From: Monoplex corrugatus
Lineage: Eukaryota > Mollusca > Gastropoda > Littorinimorpha > Ranellidae
DNA: 64,000 bases
Reading direction: 5' to 3'
NCBI GenBank assembly: GCA_030674185.1
Contig: CM060306.1
Location: 778,501-842,500, forward strand
Positions 34,574 through 52,000 of the stretch are shown piece after piece. The position numbers were made by a program, and so were the translations under genes. The stretch's first letter is position 1; each line of letters opens with the position of its first letter. The notes under the pieces are model-generated. The model did no database searches. It saw only the letters and a program-made list of their open reading frames with translations, and was not told the DNA's origin.

Positions 34574-34624
34574 GTGTGTGGTGTGTGTATGTGTGTGTGT
34601 GTGTGTTGTGTGTGTGTGTGTTGT

Positions 34625-34657
<33 letters not shown>

Positions 34658-34712
34658 TGTGTTGGTGTGTGTGTGTGTGTGTGTGTGGTGTGTGTGGTGT
34701 GTGTGTGTCGTT
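34431..34712. repeat. (GT)n microsatellite
   Basis: GT tract with single-base interruptions. It is CA on the transcript strand, the opposite of the other dinucleotide tracts near NDST splice sites. Confidence 0.95.
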
Positions 34713-36075
34713 TGTGCAAGAGCATGCTGTGTGTGTTGGCTTACGTTCATGTGACTGAGAGAGAGACTGTGAGTTTCAGTTTCAAGACAGCATCTCTGTA
34801 CTTGGCATAATAACTTCCATATGCACTGACCACAGATGATAAGATCCACAATGATTATGGCATAAGCCCAGACCTGCACTAACCTACACGTGATCACTGT
34901 TTTCTACGTGTATCCTTGTACAATCTGTCACTGAACACTGACATTTAAATCTTCGGAGACGTAACAGCGGACGCTGCAGCTGGCCATACCATTAGAGAGT
35001 GATAGCGGACATTCCACTGCAGCTGGCCAAACCATTAGAGACGTGATAGCGGATATTCCGCTGCAGTTTTTAAAAATAGATGCAAGCCGGTCACTGGTCT
35101 AGGGGAACTAACTACACATATAGGAACACTCTTTGGTATCTTCTGAAGTGTTTGTTACTTCCCTTGCATCGATTTTATCCCCATTAGTTACAGTTTTTGC
35201 CTTTATCCAAACCAACCGGAGTGACCGTCCTTGCACCAAAATGGCGACATTTAGGCCTTCTTCTTCTTCTTCAAAGGATCGTCATAATCACTTTGCTGCT
35301 TCACCTATGTGAAAACAAAACTGTGTTTGTTCTTTTATATCTTCTGGTCATACCAAGGACTTGTGATTACCTGGATTTCTGGATTACCTGGTCAAGAATG
35401 GGTGTTTTACTGACTTTATGTGTTGGATTACTGTCAATCAAAAACTTCTTTCCCAGAGCCAAAACCCTACCCCATTTCACCTTCTAGGAAGGTAAGTAGA
35501 ATAGATGTATTGTCCTTGTATGTAGCTTCAGCTCAAAGAGCGTAAATTCAATTTTATTTTGATATAAAATATGTTCTTGCGCTGTAAAATCTGTATTTTT
35601 GAGAATATTTTTTTAAAAAACCAAAATCGTGCGTCTCCAAGGGTTGTGGCAGGTCCCGTTGATCGCGTCCACAGTGGTTGTGCAAGGCAACTATATTACG
35701 TCTTCAAAGAGTTAAGTCATGGGGAAGTGTATCTTTTCATCTGGAATGTCAAAAAAAAAACACACAAAAAAAACCACTACTATGACTGCACTATACAAAC
35801 ACTCCACAGACTCACATCACAGAAAGCCATGTACAGGCAACCCAACATACAACCGCTACTCACTTTCTGACACAATTTATCATCCCCATCATCTTCATTC
35901 CCCTCACCTATCCTCTACCTTTGATGCACAAAAGCCAATACACAAAAGCCAATACACATCTCGGGGGTTGTAGCTTTTGTTTCATTTCTGCATCACTTTT
36001 ACCTTCCCGCCACTTACAACAATGTCTCCTATATTTCTTAGTTTGATGGTTTTGTAACGACCTTTGACACAGTTT
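34713..36075. other. Mostly unique intron sequence, no gene recognised
   Basis: It includes three imperfect copies of a about 55-bp unit at about 34955-35065 (agcggacattccactgcagc, tggccaaaccattagagacg). Plus-strand frames at 35197-35487 and 35571-35870 show no family motif. A 13-bp direct repeat (acaaaagccaata) lies at 35928-35955. Confidence 0.4.
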
Positions 36076-36079
36076 TTCT

Positions 36080-36345
36080 ATTGTTCCTTTTGGGTATTTT
36101 TCCTATTCTATTGTTCCTTTTGGGTATTTTTCCTATTCTATTGTTCCTTTTGGACATTTTTCCTATTCTATTGTTCCTTTTGGGTATTTTTCCTATTCTA
36201 TTGTTCCTTTTGGGTATTTTTCCTATTCTATTGTTCCTTTTGGGTATTTTTCCTATTCTATTGTTCCTTTTGGGTATTTTTCCTATTCTATTGTTCCTTT
36301 TGGACATTTTTTCTTTTTTCGTTTTGTTTTTGTTCCTTTTGGGCA
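36080..36345. repeat. 30-bp tandem repeat
   Basis: About nine copies of tattgttccttttgggtatt followed by tttcctattc. It is nearly perfect, and 10-codon repeat frames appear on both strands. Degenerate pieces continue to about 36530. Confidence 0.95.
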
Positions 36346-36704
36346 GTTCTCCTATTCTTTCTTTTGTTCATTTTGGACATTTTCCCTATTGTTTTGGACA
36401 ATTTCCCTATTGTTTTGGACAATTTCCTATTCTTTTGTTATTTTTGGACATTTCCCCTTTTCTTTAGTCCCTTTCGGACATGTTTTGATTAACATGTTCC
36501 TTTTGAACATTTTTTGGACTATTTTGTTCTTTTTGAGTTTCAGTCTCTCAAGATGACATCTCCACACTCACAATGAATTCCATATCCACTAATGTAACAG
36601 GTGTCTTGTGATGGTAATACAAGCAGTAACATATGTTTACAGTGATTGTTGAATTGTTCAGATAATCACAGACAACAATACCAAGATAAAGAGAGCTAAC
36701 TTAC

Positions 36705-36833
36705 AGGTGAGTAAAGAACAGTGAGAAAGAGTTCTCCCCCCTTGAAATTTTCCTCCAGATCAGCCAGACCGGATTTGTAGTCGCTGATGAAGACGGTGTG
36801 TGTGAACAGTCCACACGTCTGGCGTGGTAACAC
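36705..36833 (-). CDS. Ndst: NDST exon, LPRQTCGLFTHT segment
   Basis: The 129-nt exon has 43 codons in phase 0: VLPRQTCGLFTHTVFISDYK, SGLADLEENFKGGELFLTVL, YSP. It matches the family block MVLPRQTCGLFTHT...GGELFLTVL.NP of the deacetylase region, including the Cys of QTCGL known to matter for deacetylation in mammals. Acceptor gtgtgcag, donor cacct|gtaagt. It joins to FNIFMTH in the next exon. Confidence 0.97.
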
Positions 36834-36879
36834 CTGCACACACATAGTACACACCAACACCTTGTTGGAACATTTACAC

Positions 36880-38052
36880 CAGTACATGATGATGTGTTTC
36901 TTATGTGTTTAGTACATGGTGACATGTTTCTTTTGTGTTTAGTACATGGTGACATGTTTCTTTTGTGTTTAATACATGGTGACATGTTTCTTTTGTGTTC
37001 AGCACATGGTGACATGTTTCTTTTGTGTTCAGCACATGGTGACATGTTTCTTTTGTGTTCAGCACATGGTGACATGTTTCTTTTGTGTTTAATACATGGT
37101 GACATGTTTCTTTTGTGTTTAATACATGGTGACATGTTTCTTTTGTGTTTAGTACATGGTGACATGTTTCTTTTGTGTTTAGTACATGGTGACATGTTTC
37201 TTTTGTGTTTAATACATGGTGACATGTTTCTTTTGTGTTTAGCACATGGTGACATGTTTCTTTTGTGTTTAGTACATGGTGACATGTTTCTTTTGTGTTT
37301 AGTACATGGTGACATGTTTCTTTTGTGTTTAATACATGGTGACATGTTTCTTTTGTGTTTAGCACATGGTGACATGTTTCTTTTGTGTTTAGTACATGGT
37401 GACATGTTTCTTTTGTGTTTAATACATGGTGACATGTTTCTTTTGTGTTTAGTACATGGTGACATGTTTCTTTTGTGTTCAGCACATGGTGACATGTTTC
37501 TTTTGTGTTTAATACATGGTGACATGTTTCTTTTGTGTTTAATACATGGTGACATGTTTCTTTTGTGTTTAGTACATGGTGACATGTTTCTTTTGTGTTT
37601 AATACATGGTGACATGTTTCTTTTGTGTTTAATACATGGTGACATGTTTCTTTTGTGTTTAGTACATGGTGACATGTTTCTTTTGTGTTTAATACATGGT
37701 GACATGTTTCTTTTGTGTTTAACACATGGTGACATGTTTCTTTTGTGTTTAGTACATGGTGACATGTTTCTTTTGTGTTTAATACATGGTGACATGTTTC
37801 TTTTGTGTTTAATACATGGTGACATGTTTCTTTTGTGTTTAATACATGGTGACATGTTTCTTTTGTGTTTAGTACATGGTGACATGTTTCTTTTGTGTTT
37901 AGCACATGGTGACATGTTTCTAATGTGTTTAGTACATGGTGACATGTTTCTTTTGTGTTTAGCACATGGTGACATGTTTCTAATGTGTTTAGCACATGGT
38001 GACATGTTTCTTTTGTGTTTAATACATGGTGACATGTTTCTTATGTGTTTAA
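36880..38052. repeat. 30-bp homogeneous array, left segment
   Basis: About 39 copies of tttagtacatggtgacatgt followed by ttcttttgtg, with almost no indels. Variation is confined to two places: agt/aat/agc/cagc before acatgg, and ttt/taa/tta before gtg. The last complete unit is cut within its TTAA at 38049-38052 by a piggyBac insertion. Frames such as MSPCIKHKRN repeated are not genes. The array starts about 45 bp into the intron upstream of exon 36705-36833. Confidence 0.97.
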
Positions 38053-39702
38053 CCCCTTAACTGCTCAGTATAATAGCACTTTCGAATAACTGCTTGCCAG
38101 GGTAAAATTTAGCTTTTTAGGGTAGGTTCAATAAAATGGTTACTGCTTATTTATTTCTTGACAGATCTCTCAGATTTTTTGCATGTTTTGTTGTTATGCA
38201 TTGGTCTACAATGTCCTGTCAAAATAACTTGATTATGTTGATAATTAGTATAGCAGAAACTGACATAACTACAAAAAATTACCAAAAAATAACAGCTTTC
38301 GAGTATACACAAATACACTGTGCCACACAAAATGAGTCAGAACATTGGAAAAGTGGTTTTACTATTTATTCAACATCAGCACTAACACATGACAGTCATA
38401 TAAATCCCAAGGAATGTTGCTCTTGATCATAATCTGCTCATAATTGGGAGTACTATTTTTTAGGAAAAAAGGGGCATAATCATGCTTTTTGCAGTATGTT
38501 CACTAACATGTACATTACTCATCCACTTATTGAGTTATTTGTTAGATTTTTTGTGGACTTCTTCCTTATACCCTTGTTTACAATTTCACATCATTCTAAT
38601 TTGATTTTGTTGGTAATGATGATGGTTCACACTAATAACATGTGATAAATCAGTTTTTGTTTTGTTTTCAATTTGAGAGTTTTAGAACAATTCAGCACAT
38701 AAAAGCCCACTGAACAAAGCAAAATACCTTTTGGTGTTTGCTCAGCAATATTACAAACACCTGGGATTCAAACTGATGTCAATAAATGTCCCTCTGTGTA
38801 ACAATCTGTATGTTACTGGGGGTACCCCAATTCTACTGGAAAGGGGCATAATTTTACTATTTGGGGTAGGTTCAGTACCGCAATCACTGCTTATTCATTT
38901 GTTGACATATGACTTAGATTTTATGGCTTCTCTTTCATTTTACCCCAAGTTATAATGCTATATAACAATAGTGTAATTTTGTTAGCCATTGGGAAGATGG
39001 CCAGGGATATAACGGATGGTGGTTTTACAGAAAATAAAAGTTTCTAAAAACATACACATGTTACAACACATAAAACCTGTAAAACACTGACAAAAACTTC
39101 TGTTAGTGTTTACTCAACATCACTGTAAGTACACAGTATGGTCCAAATTGTTATAGTATAATATTATACATATTGGTAAATGTTCAAAATGACAACTATG
39201 GGAAAAAAAAGTCTGAAGAAAAAAATAAACAATTGTCTGTTCAAAAAGAAAGACCCTCCCCCCACATACACACACACTTGGTATCCATTTGTTATCACAT
39301 AAAACACTGTGGGAACTGTGTTAGTGTTTCTGAACATATTGTACTCACATTACTGCCATACTGTTCTATAGGAATCCAGCACTTGCGCTTGGACATAATC
39401 CTCAGGTTGTCTACATTCGTTACTTCATAACTTTGGGGGATGGTGTTCATTTTTTTGTCTGTCCAAATTGTGGTTCAAAGAAACACACAAGGGGATTCAT
39501 TCTATACTCCACTTGGTCTTCTTTCACTGATGGCACTCAGTCTTGTCACAGCGTTCACAAAACGGTGAACACACACACAGGTGAGGAAAAAAAAATGCAC
39601 TGTAGAATGGAAAACTAAGAACACAAAAACAAAAGCACAAAAAAGCAGAAGAAAATGAAATATATATAACTGAGGGGAAAAAAAAAACTAACACAGAACA
39701 CC

Positions 39703-42642
<2,940 letters not shown>

Positions 42643-42876
42643 TGTAACCTCTCAACTCGCGATTTGCATATCCTGTGGTCAGTTACTGGTGACGTGAAGG
42701 ATATGGGGCTCTTCGCTGATATCAGCAACAGAGTTGGAAACATTTTGCGCAGTCATTTCTTGTGTAGATTTGCTCGCTTTCCGTGACGAGTTTACTACGA
42801 GTGGCACTCGTATACGGGCGTGGTGAATTTCGATTTTACTACGAGCGTTACTCGTACCAAGCAGAGAAGAGGTTAA

Positions 42877-45800
42877 TACATGGTGACATGTTTCTAATGT
42901 GTTTAGCACATGGTGACATGTTTCTTTTGTGTTTAGTACATGGTGACATGTTTCTAATGTGTTTAGTACATGGTGACATGTTTCTTTTGTGTTTAGTACA
43001 TGGTGACATGTTTCTTTTGTGTTTAGTACATGGTGACATGTTTCTAATGTGTTTAGTACATGGTGACATGTTTCTTTTGTGTTTAGCACATGGTGACATG
43101 TTTCTTATGTGTTTAATACATGGTGACATGTTTCTAATGTGTTTAATACATGGTGACATGTTTCTTTTGTGTTTAATACATGGTGACATGTTTCTTTTGT
43201 TTTAATACATGGTGACATGTTTCTTTTGTGTTTAATACATGGTGACATGTTTCTTTTGTGTTTAGTACATGGTGACATGTTTCTTATGTGTTTAGTACAT
43301 GGTGACATGTTTCTAATGTGTTTAGTACATGGTGACATGTTTCTTTTGTGTTTAATACATGGTGACATGTTTCTTTTGTGTTTAATACATGGTGACATGT
43401 TTCTTTTGTGTTTAATACATGGTGACATGTTTCTTTTGTGTTCAGCACATGGTGACATGTTTCTTATGTGTTTAATACATGGTGACATGTTTCTTTTGTG
43501 TTTAATACATGGTGACATGTTTCTAATGTGTTTAGCACATGGTGACATGTTTCTTATGTGTTTAGTACATGGTGACATGTTTCTTTTGTGTTTAGCACAT
43601 GGTGACATGTTTCTTATGTGTTTAATACATGGTGACATGTTTCTTATGTGTTTAATACATGGTGACATGTTTCTTTTGTGTTTAGCACATGGTGACATGT
43701 TTCTTTTGTGTTTAATACATGGTGACATGTTTCTTTTGTGTTTAGTACATGGTGACATGTTTCTTTTGTGTTTAATACATGGTGACATGTTTCTTTTGTG
43801 TTTAATACATGGTGACATGTTTCTTTTGTGTTTAATACATGGTGACATGTTTCTTTTGTGTTTAAGACATGGTGACATGTTTCTTTTGTGTTTAATACAT
43901 GGTGACATGTTTCTTTTGTGTTTAGCACATGGTGACATGTTTCTTTTGTGTTTAGCACATGGTGACATGTTTCTAATGTGTTTAGTACATGGTGACATGT
44001 TTCTTTTGTGTTTAATACATGGTGACATGTTTCTTTTGTGTTTAGCACATGGTGACATGTTTCTTTTGTGTTTATACATGGTGACATGTTTCTTTTGTGT
44101 TAATACATGGTGACATGTTTCTTTTGTGTTTAGTACATGGTGACATGTTTCTTATGTGTTTAATACATGGTGACATGTTTCTTTTGTGTTTAATACATGG
44201 TGACATGTTTCTTATGTGTTTAATACATGGTGACATGTTTCTTTTGTGTTTAATACATGGTGACATGTTTCTTTTGTGTTTAATACATGGTGACATGTTT
44301 CTTTTGTGTTTAATACATGGTGACATGTTCTTTTGTGTTTTAGTACATGGTGACATGTTTTCTTTTGTGTTTAATACATGGTGACATGTTTCTTATGTGT
44401 TTAATACATGGTGACATGTTTCTTTTGTGTTTAATACATGGTGACATGTTTCTTTTGTGTTTAATACATGGTGACATGTTTCTTTTGTGTTTAGTACATG
44501 GTGACATGTTTCTTATGTGTTTAGTACATGGTGACATGTTTCTAATGTGTTTAATACATGGTGACATGTTTCTTTTGTGTTTAATACATGGTGACATGTT
44601 TCTTTTGTGTTTAGCAACATGGTGACATGTTTCTTTTGTGTTTAGTACATGGTGACATGTTTCTTTTGTGTTTAATACATGGTGACATGTTCTTTTGTGT
44701 TTAGCACATGGTGACATGTTTCTTTTTTTAAAGTGTTTTTTGTTTTAACTTACAGTCTGGTGTAATCAGGGTATTTTCTAATGTGTTTAGTACATGGTGA
44801 CATGTTTCTTTTGTGTTTAATACATGGTGACATGTTTCTTTTGTGTTTAATACATGGTGACATGTTTCTTTTGTGTTTAGTACATGGTGACATGTTTCTT
44901 TTGTGTTTAATACATGGTGACATGTTTCTTATGTGTTTAATACATGGTGACATGTTTTCTTTGTGTTTAATACATGGTGACATGTTTCTTTTGTGTTTAA
45001 TACATGGTGACATGTTTCTTTTGTGTTTAGTACATGGTGACATGTTTCTTTTGTGTTTAATACATGGTGACATGTTTCTTTTGTGTTTAATACATGGTGA
45101 CATGTTTCTTTTGTGTTTAGTACATGGTGACATGTTTCTTTTGTGTTTAATACATGGTGACATGTTTCTTTTGTGTTTAGCACATGGTGACATGTTTCTT
45201 TTGTGTTTAGTACATGGTGACATGTTTCTTTTGTGTTTAATACATGGTGACATGTTTCTTTTGTGTTTAATACATGGTGACATGTTTCTTTTGTGTTTAG
45301 TACATGGTGACATGTTTCTTTTGTGTTTAATACATGGTGACATGTTTCTAATGTGTTTAGTACATGGTGACATGTTTCTTTTGTGTTTAATACATGGTGA
45401 CATGTTTCTTTTGTGTTTAGTACATGGTGACATGTTTCTTATGTGTTTAATACATGGTGACATGTTTCTTTGTGTTTAATACATGGTGACATGTTTCTTA
45501 TGTGTTTAATACATGGTGACATGTTTCTTTTGTGTTTAATACATGGTGACATGTTTCTTTTGTATTTAATACATGGTGACATGTTTCTTTTGTGTTTAAT
45601 ACATGGTGACATGTTTCTTTTGTGTTTAATACATGGTGACATGTTTCTTTTGTGTTTAATACATGGTGACATGTTTCTTTTGTGTTTAATACATGGTGAC
45701 ATGTTTCTTATGTGTTTAATACATGGTGACATGTTTCTAATGTGTTTAGTACATAGTGACATGTTTCTTTTGTGTTTAATATATGGTGACATGTTTCTTT

Positions 45801-46275
45801 TGTGTTTAATACATGGTGACATGTTTCTTTTGTGTTTAGCACATGGTGATATGTTTCTTTTGTGTTTAATACATGGTGACATGTTTCTAATGTGTTTAGC
45901 ACATGGTGACATGTTTCTAATGTGTTTAGTACATAGTGACATGTTTCTTTTGTGTTTAATACATGGTGACATGTTTCTAATGTGTTTAGTACATGGTGAC
46001 ATGTTTCTTTTGTGTTTAGTACATGGTGACATGTTTCTTTTGTGTTTAAGACATGGTGACATGTTTCTAATGTGTTTAGTACATGGTGACATGTTTCTAA
46101 TGTGTTTAATATATGGTGACATGTTTCTAATGTGTTTAATACATGGTGACATGTTTCTTTTGTGTTTAATACATGGTGACATGTTTCTAATGTGTTTAAT
46201 ACATGGTGACATGTTTCTAATGTGTTTAATACATGGTGACATGTTTCTTTTGTGTTTAATACATGGTAACACATT
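42877..46275. repeat. 30-bp homogeneous array, right segment
   Basis: About 112 further copies of the unit seen at 36880-38052. A 35-bp interruption at about 44722-44765 has non-unit text. The first units right of the transposon (taatg variants) match the last units left of it, as expected for a once-continuous array. Confidence 0.97.
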
Positions 46276-46289
46276 TGTAACCTGCTTAA

Positions 46290-47942
46290 CCCTTTTACGT
46301 TCAGACCGGGAGCAACCGGGATTCCGAAACCAGACTCTAGATTTCTTTCCGGGAGCAAACGGGTGCATGTGCACAGTACTTTTCTGTCACGCCGTGACCT
46401 TGAACGTGTGGTCACAGCAACTCGGAAAGTCTGCTAGGAGAAAGCTTTGGCATGAACACAGTGCCATAAGCTGTTTTCAGGCCACAGTGCCACACTCATT
46501 CAATTCACAAAAAGCATGGGAAACTGAAAGCAAGTTGAGAGTGAAATTGACTTCATTCCGCCATGGCTGCCACAGTGAGTATCAGTGCCAAGCTCGACGA
46601 AATGGCTGATTATACTGAAGAAGAGTCAGGAGATATTTTAGCAGAAGCAGAAAAATATGAAAAAGAAATGTTAGAGGAGTCAGATATTGAATTCAATAAA
46701 GAATTAGGGATGACAAAGTGCAGAGTGACCCAGAATGAATTCAATAAAGAATTAGGGGTTGACAAAGTACAGTGACCCAGAATGAATTCAATAAAGAATT
46801 AGGGATGACAAAGTACAGTGACCCAGAATGAATTCAATAAAGAATTAGGGGATGACAAAGTGCACAGTGACCCAGAATGAATTCAATAAAGAATTAGGGG
46901 ATGACAAAGTGCAGTGACCCAGAATGAATTCAATAAAGAATTAGGGGATGACAAAGTACAGTGACCCAGAATGAATTCAATAAAGAATTAGGGGATGACA
47001 AAGTGCACAGTGACCCAGAATGAATTCAATAAAGAATTAGGGGATGACAAAGTGCACAGTGACCCAGAATGAATTCAATAAAGAATTAGGGGATGACAAA
47101 GTGCAGTGACCCAGAATGAATTCAATAAAGAATTAGGGGATGACAAAGTGCAGTGACCCAGAATGAATTCAATAAAGAATTAGGGGATGACAAAGTGCAC
47201 AGTGACCCAGAATGAATTCAATAAAGAATTAGGGGTTGACAAAGTGCAGAGTGACCCACAAGATGACATGCTACATGCTGAGCTGCAAGACAACATGGCG
47301 ACCGATGACATGTGCACAGCCACTGCACGAGTTCTCTGAGCCCACAGGACCAAGCCACACACTGCCTGACAACGCCACACACTGCCTGACAACGCCACAC
47401 CTTTGGATTATTTCCTTTTGTTTCTACCACAGCAAGTTTTTGTCATGGCAGCGGAAGAAACAGATATGCGTATCCATAGCAAACTGAAAAGGGTAGCTGT
47501 TTGAAAGCCAGTAACGCACAGTAGTAGTTAGAAGTAGTAGTAGCAATAGTGAGAGAGTTGACAATTATAGTGTGACACTTGTGACTCACCCAGTGGGACC
47601 TTTTCCTTCAGGATGGAGTGGGATCACTTTCATTTCACATGCGCATGTAGCATGCCAAACTTGCATGATTGTAGGGTTTAATACAAATGTCACCATAAAT
47701 TATTACAAAACCGGTGACAAACTGGTGACAACGACACGATCGTTTAGGAAGAGACATACAATTCGGGTACCATATGATAGTACATGGTATTGTGACCACA
47801 CTCGCCCATTTTGATATTTCCCAGTCACTTAGTACACGCATGGTACACAGATAAATCAACCAACCCATTTTGGGTTTATGATGACCCAAAGAATCCGAAA
47901 TCTAGGGGGAGATAAGTCTCAAAGAATGTAAATGCGTAAGAG
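46290..47942 (+). mobile_element. piggyBac-like derivative, about 1.65 kb
   Basis: It lies between TTAA at 46286-46289 and TTAA at 47943-47946. Left end cccttttacgttcaga and right end (reverse complement) ctcttacgcatttac are only partly alike. A plus-strand frame from 46563 starts MAATVSISAKLDEMADYTEE and is acidic, like piggyBac transposase N-termini. At 47400-47470 PLDYFLLFLPQQVFVMAAEE resembles the .PLDYF.LFF..E......ET block. The rest of the transposase is missing. The coding part is expanded by an internal 47-bp repeat. I infer an internally deleted non-autonomous copy. Confidence 0.65.
46681..47255. repeat. About 47-bp repeat inside the piggyBac-like derivative
   Basis: About 12 copies of gaattcaataaagaattagg, ggatgacaaagtgcagtgac, ccagaat. 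The first copies read in frame (EFNKELGMTKCRVTQN) with the transposase N-terminus, so the repeat grew from coding sequence. Later copies have indels. Confidence 0.93.
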
Positions 47943-48011
47943 TTAATATGTGCTCCTCATTTCTACTTTGTAGGATTAATGGACTATTCAAACGATATGT
48001 CTGCACAATTT

Positions 48012-48013
<2 letters not shown>

Positions 48014-48080
<67 letters not shown>

Positions 48081-48081
48081 C
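48014..48081. repeat. (CA)n next to an NDST donor
   Basis: CA microsatellite, GT in transcript sense, starting five bases after the donor of exon 48086-48271. Confidence 0.95.
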
Positions 48082-48085
48082 TGAC

Positions 48086-48271
48086 CATTATTCCCCGATG
48101 GATAAAGCCTCGTCGTCGCCAGAAAGGATAGAGGGAGGGATACTCCTCAGTGCTGGTCACCTTGACATCCCACACACTGCGCCAAGCAGTGTACAGCTCT
48201 TCATGTATGGGGTACACACCCGAGTGGTGGGGGGCCACAGAGTAGTGCTGGTCCACAGGTAGTCCATAATC
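48086..48271 (-). CDS. Ndst: NDST exon, [10 protein letters not shown] segment
   Basis: The 186-nt exon has 62 codons in phase 0: [62 protein letters not shown]. The [12 protein letters not shown] block and VTSTEEYP are strongly conserved in the deacetylase domain. Acceptor tgtgtcag, donor atg|gtcagtgtgtg. It joins directly to VLPRQTCGL, giving GIMVLPRQTC as in the family. Confidence 0.97.
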
Positions 48272-49035
48272 CTGACACACACAATATTACAATACATAAC
48301 ACCAATACATTATTAATAACACAGTGCTGGTCCACAGGTAGTCCATAATCCTGACACACACAATATTACAATACATAACACCAATACATTATTAATAACA
48401 CACAGTCCATAATCCTGACACACACAATATTACAATACATAACACCAATACATTATTAATAACACCAGTCCATAATCCTGACACACAATATTACAATACT
48501 AAACATTATTAATAACACAGTGCTGGTCCAGGTGTTTATTGACACACATATTACATAATAAACCAATACATTATATCACACGTGGTCCCAGTGTCTTATC
48601 TGACACACACATATTCAATACTAACACCGTACATTATAATACACAGGCTGGTCCACAGGTAGTCATATCTGACACAACATATTACAATACATAACACCAT
48701 ACATTTTAAAACACGTGTGGTCACAGGTAGTCATAATCCTGCACACAATATTCATAATAACACCAATACATTATTAATCACACAGTGTGGTCCACAGGTA
48801 GTCTTAATCTGACACACAATTTACATACACAACCAGTACATTTAATAACACAGTGTGGTCCACAGGTAGTCCATAATCTGACAACACAATTTACATAATA
48901 ACCCAATACATTATTAAACACAGTCCTAATCTGACACACACAATTACAATAATAAACCATACATTATTAACACAGTCAATCTGACACACAATTTACAATA
49001 CTAACACCAATACATTATTAATCACACAGTGTATG
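48242..49035. repeat. About 80-bp array seeded by an NDST acceptor and exon start
   Basis: Repeat of cagtgctggtccacaggtag, tccataatcctgacacacac, aatattacaatacataacac, caatacattattaataaca. In minus sense it has gtgtgtcag|gattatggac, tacctgtggaccagcac, the acceptor and codons for DYGLPVDQH. About nine partial or full copies decay from left to right. Confidence 0.93.
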
Positions 49036-49059
49036 TACAACTCTCACAGCGCTAACATA

Positions 49060-52000
49060 CAAGCTTTAACAATACATACGACACTGATACGTTATCACAT
49101 ACAATACATCGACACTGATACGTTATCAAACTTCACAGTACGTATACATACACTGATACGTTATCACAAAAATACATTACGACACTGATACACGTTATAC
49201 CACATACAATACATACAACATGATACCGTTATCACACTACAATACATAATATATGACACTGATACAGTTATCACACTACAATACATACAATATACACTGA
49301 TACAGTTATCACACTACAATACATACAATATAACACTGATACAGTTATCACACTACAATACATATAATATGACACTGATACAGTTATCACACTACAATAC
49401 ATACAATATAACACTGATACAGTTATCACACTACAATACATACAATATAACACTGATACAGTTATCACACTACAATACATATAATATAACACTGATACAG
49501 TTATCACACTACAATACATAAATATAACACTGATACAGTTATCACACTACAATACATACAATATAACACTGATACAGTTATCACACTACAATACATACAA
49601 TATAACACTGATACAGTTATCACACTACAATACATACAATATAACACTGATACAGTTATCACACTACAATACATACAATATAACACTGATACAGTTATCA
49701 CACTACAATACATACAATTAACACTGTATACAGTTATCACACTACAATACATACAATATAACACTGATACAGTTATCACACTACAATACATACAATATAC
49801 ACTGATACAGTTATCACACTACAATACATACAATATGACACTGATACAGTTATCACACTACAATACATACAATATACACTGATACAGTTATCACACTACA
49901 ATACATAAATATAACACTGATATACAGTTATCACACTACATATACATAAATATAACACTGATACAGTTATCACACTACAATACATAATATGACACTGATA
50001 CAGTTATCACACTACAATACATACATATAACACTGATACAGTTATCACACTACAATACATACAATATAACACTGATACAGTTATCACACTACAATACATA
50101 CAATATGACACTGATACAGTTATCACACTACAATACATACAATATGACATGATACAGTTATCACACTACAATACATAAATATAACACTGATACAGTTATC
50201 ACACTACAATACATACAATATGACACTGATACAGTTATCACACTACAATACATACAATATAACACTGATACAGTTATCACTACAATACATAAAGTATGAC
50301 ACTGATACAGTTATCACACTACAATACATCAATATGACACTGATACAGTTATCACACTACAATACATACATATAAAACTGATACAGTTATCACACTACAA
50401 TACATACAATATGACACTGATACAGTTATCACACTACAATACATACAATAACACTGATACAGTTATCACACTACAATACATAGAATATGACACTGATACA
50501 GTTATCACACTACAATACATACAATATAACACTGATACAGTTATCACACATAAATCAATAACATATACAGAATAATAATATAACACTGTATACAGTTATC
50601 ACACACATACATACAATATACATGATACAGTTATACACTACAATACATACATTATACACTGATCATTTCACTACAATACATACAATATAACACTGATACA
50701 GTTACTCATACATATCAATACATATACATATACAACTGATACAGTTATACACTACAATACATACAATATAACACTGATACAGTTATCACACTACAATACA
50801 TATAATATAACACTGATACAGTTATCACACTACAATACATACAATATAGACACTGATACAGTTATCACACTACAATACATACAGATATAACACTGATACA
50901 GTTATCACACTACAATACATACAATATAACACTGATACAGTTATCACACTACAATACATAAATATACACTGATACAGTTATCACACTACAATACATACAT
51001 ATACACTGATACAGTTATCACACATACAATACTATACATTATTAACACTGAACTGTTTATCACACTACAATACATACAATATAACACTGATACAGTTATC
51101 ACACTACAATACATACAATATAACACTGATACAGTTATCACACTACAATACATACAATATAACACTGATACAGTTATCACACTACAATACATACAATATG
51201 ACACTGATACAGTTATCACACTACAATACATACAATATAACACTGATACAGTTATCACACTACAATACATACAATATAACACTGATACAGTTATCACACT
51301 ACAATACATACAATATAACACTGATACAGTTATCACACTACAATACATATAATATGACATTGATAGTTATCACACTACAATACATACAATATAACACTGA
51401 TACAGTTATCACACTACAATACATACAATATAACACTGATACAGTTATCACACTACAATACATACAATATAACACTGATACAGTTATCACACTACAATAC
51501 ATATAATATGAACACTGTTATACAGTTATCACACTACAATACATACAATATGACACTGTTATACAGTTATCACACTACAATACATACAATATAACACTGA
51601 TAGTTATCACACTACAATACATACAATATGACACTGATACAGTTATCACACTACAATACATAAATATGACACTGATACAGTTATCACACTACAATACATA
51701 CAATATACACTGATACAGTTATCACACTACAATACATACAATATGACACTGATACAGTTATCACACTACAATACATACAATATGACACTGATACAGTTAT
51801 CACACTACAATACATACAATATGACACTGTTATACAGTTATCACACTACAATACATAGAATATGACACTGATACAGTTATCACACTACAATACATACAAT
51901 ATGACACTGATACAGTTATCACACTACAATACATACAATATGACACTGATACAGTTATCACACTACAATACATACAATATAACACATACAGTTATCACAC

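Noticed and set aside
34376..34897. His-Thr-rich and Cys-Val-rich open frames at CA/GT tracts
   Set aside because: Dinucleotide repeats read as HT or CV in any frame.
35197..35870. Plus-strand frames with hydrophobic N-terminus
   Set aside because: No motif, no splice context, and no support from neighbours. Chance frames of about 100 codons are expected at this base composition.
36701..38035. 444-codon frame MSPCIKHKRN repeated, and mirror frames on the other strand
   Set aside because: A 30-bp unit without stops gives open frames in several phases on both strands. The true NDST exon at its end is read in a different frame.
42783..42872. Possible short gene left of the right array segment
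   Set aside because: This is the terminal non-coding part of the piggyBac element, upstream of its transposase start.
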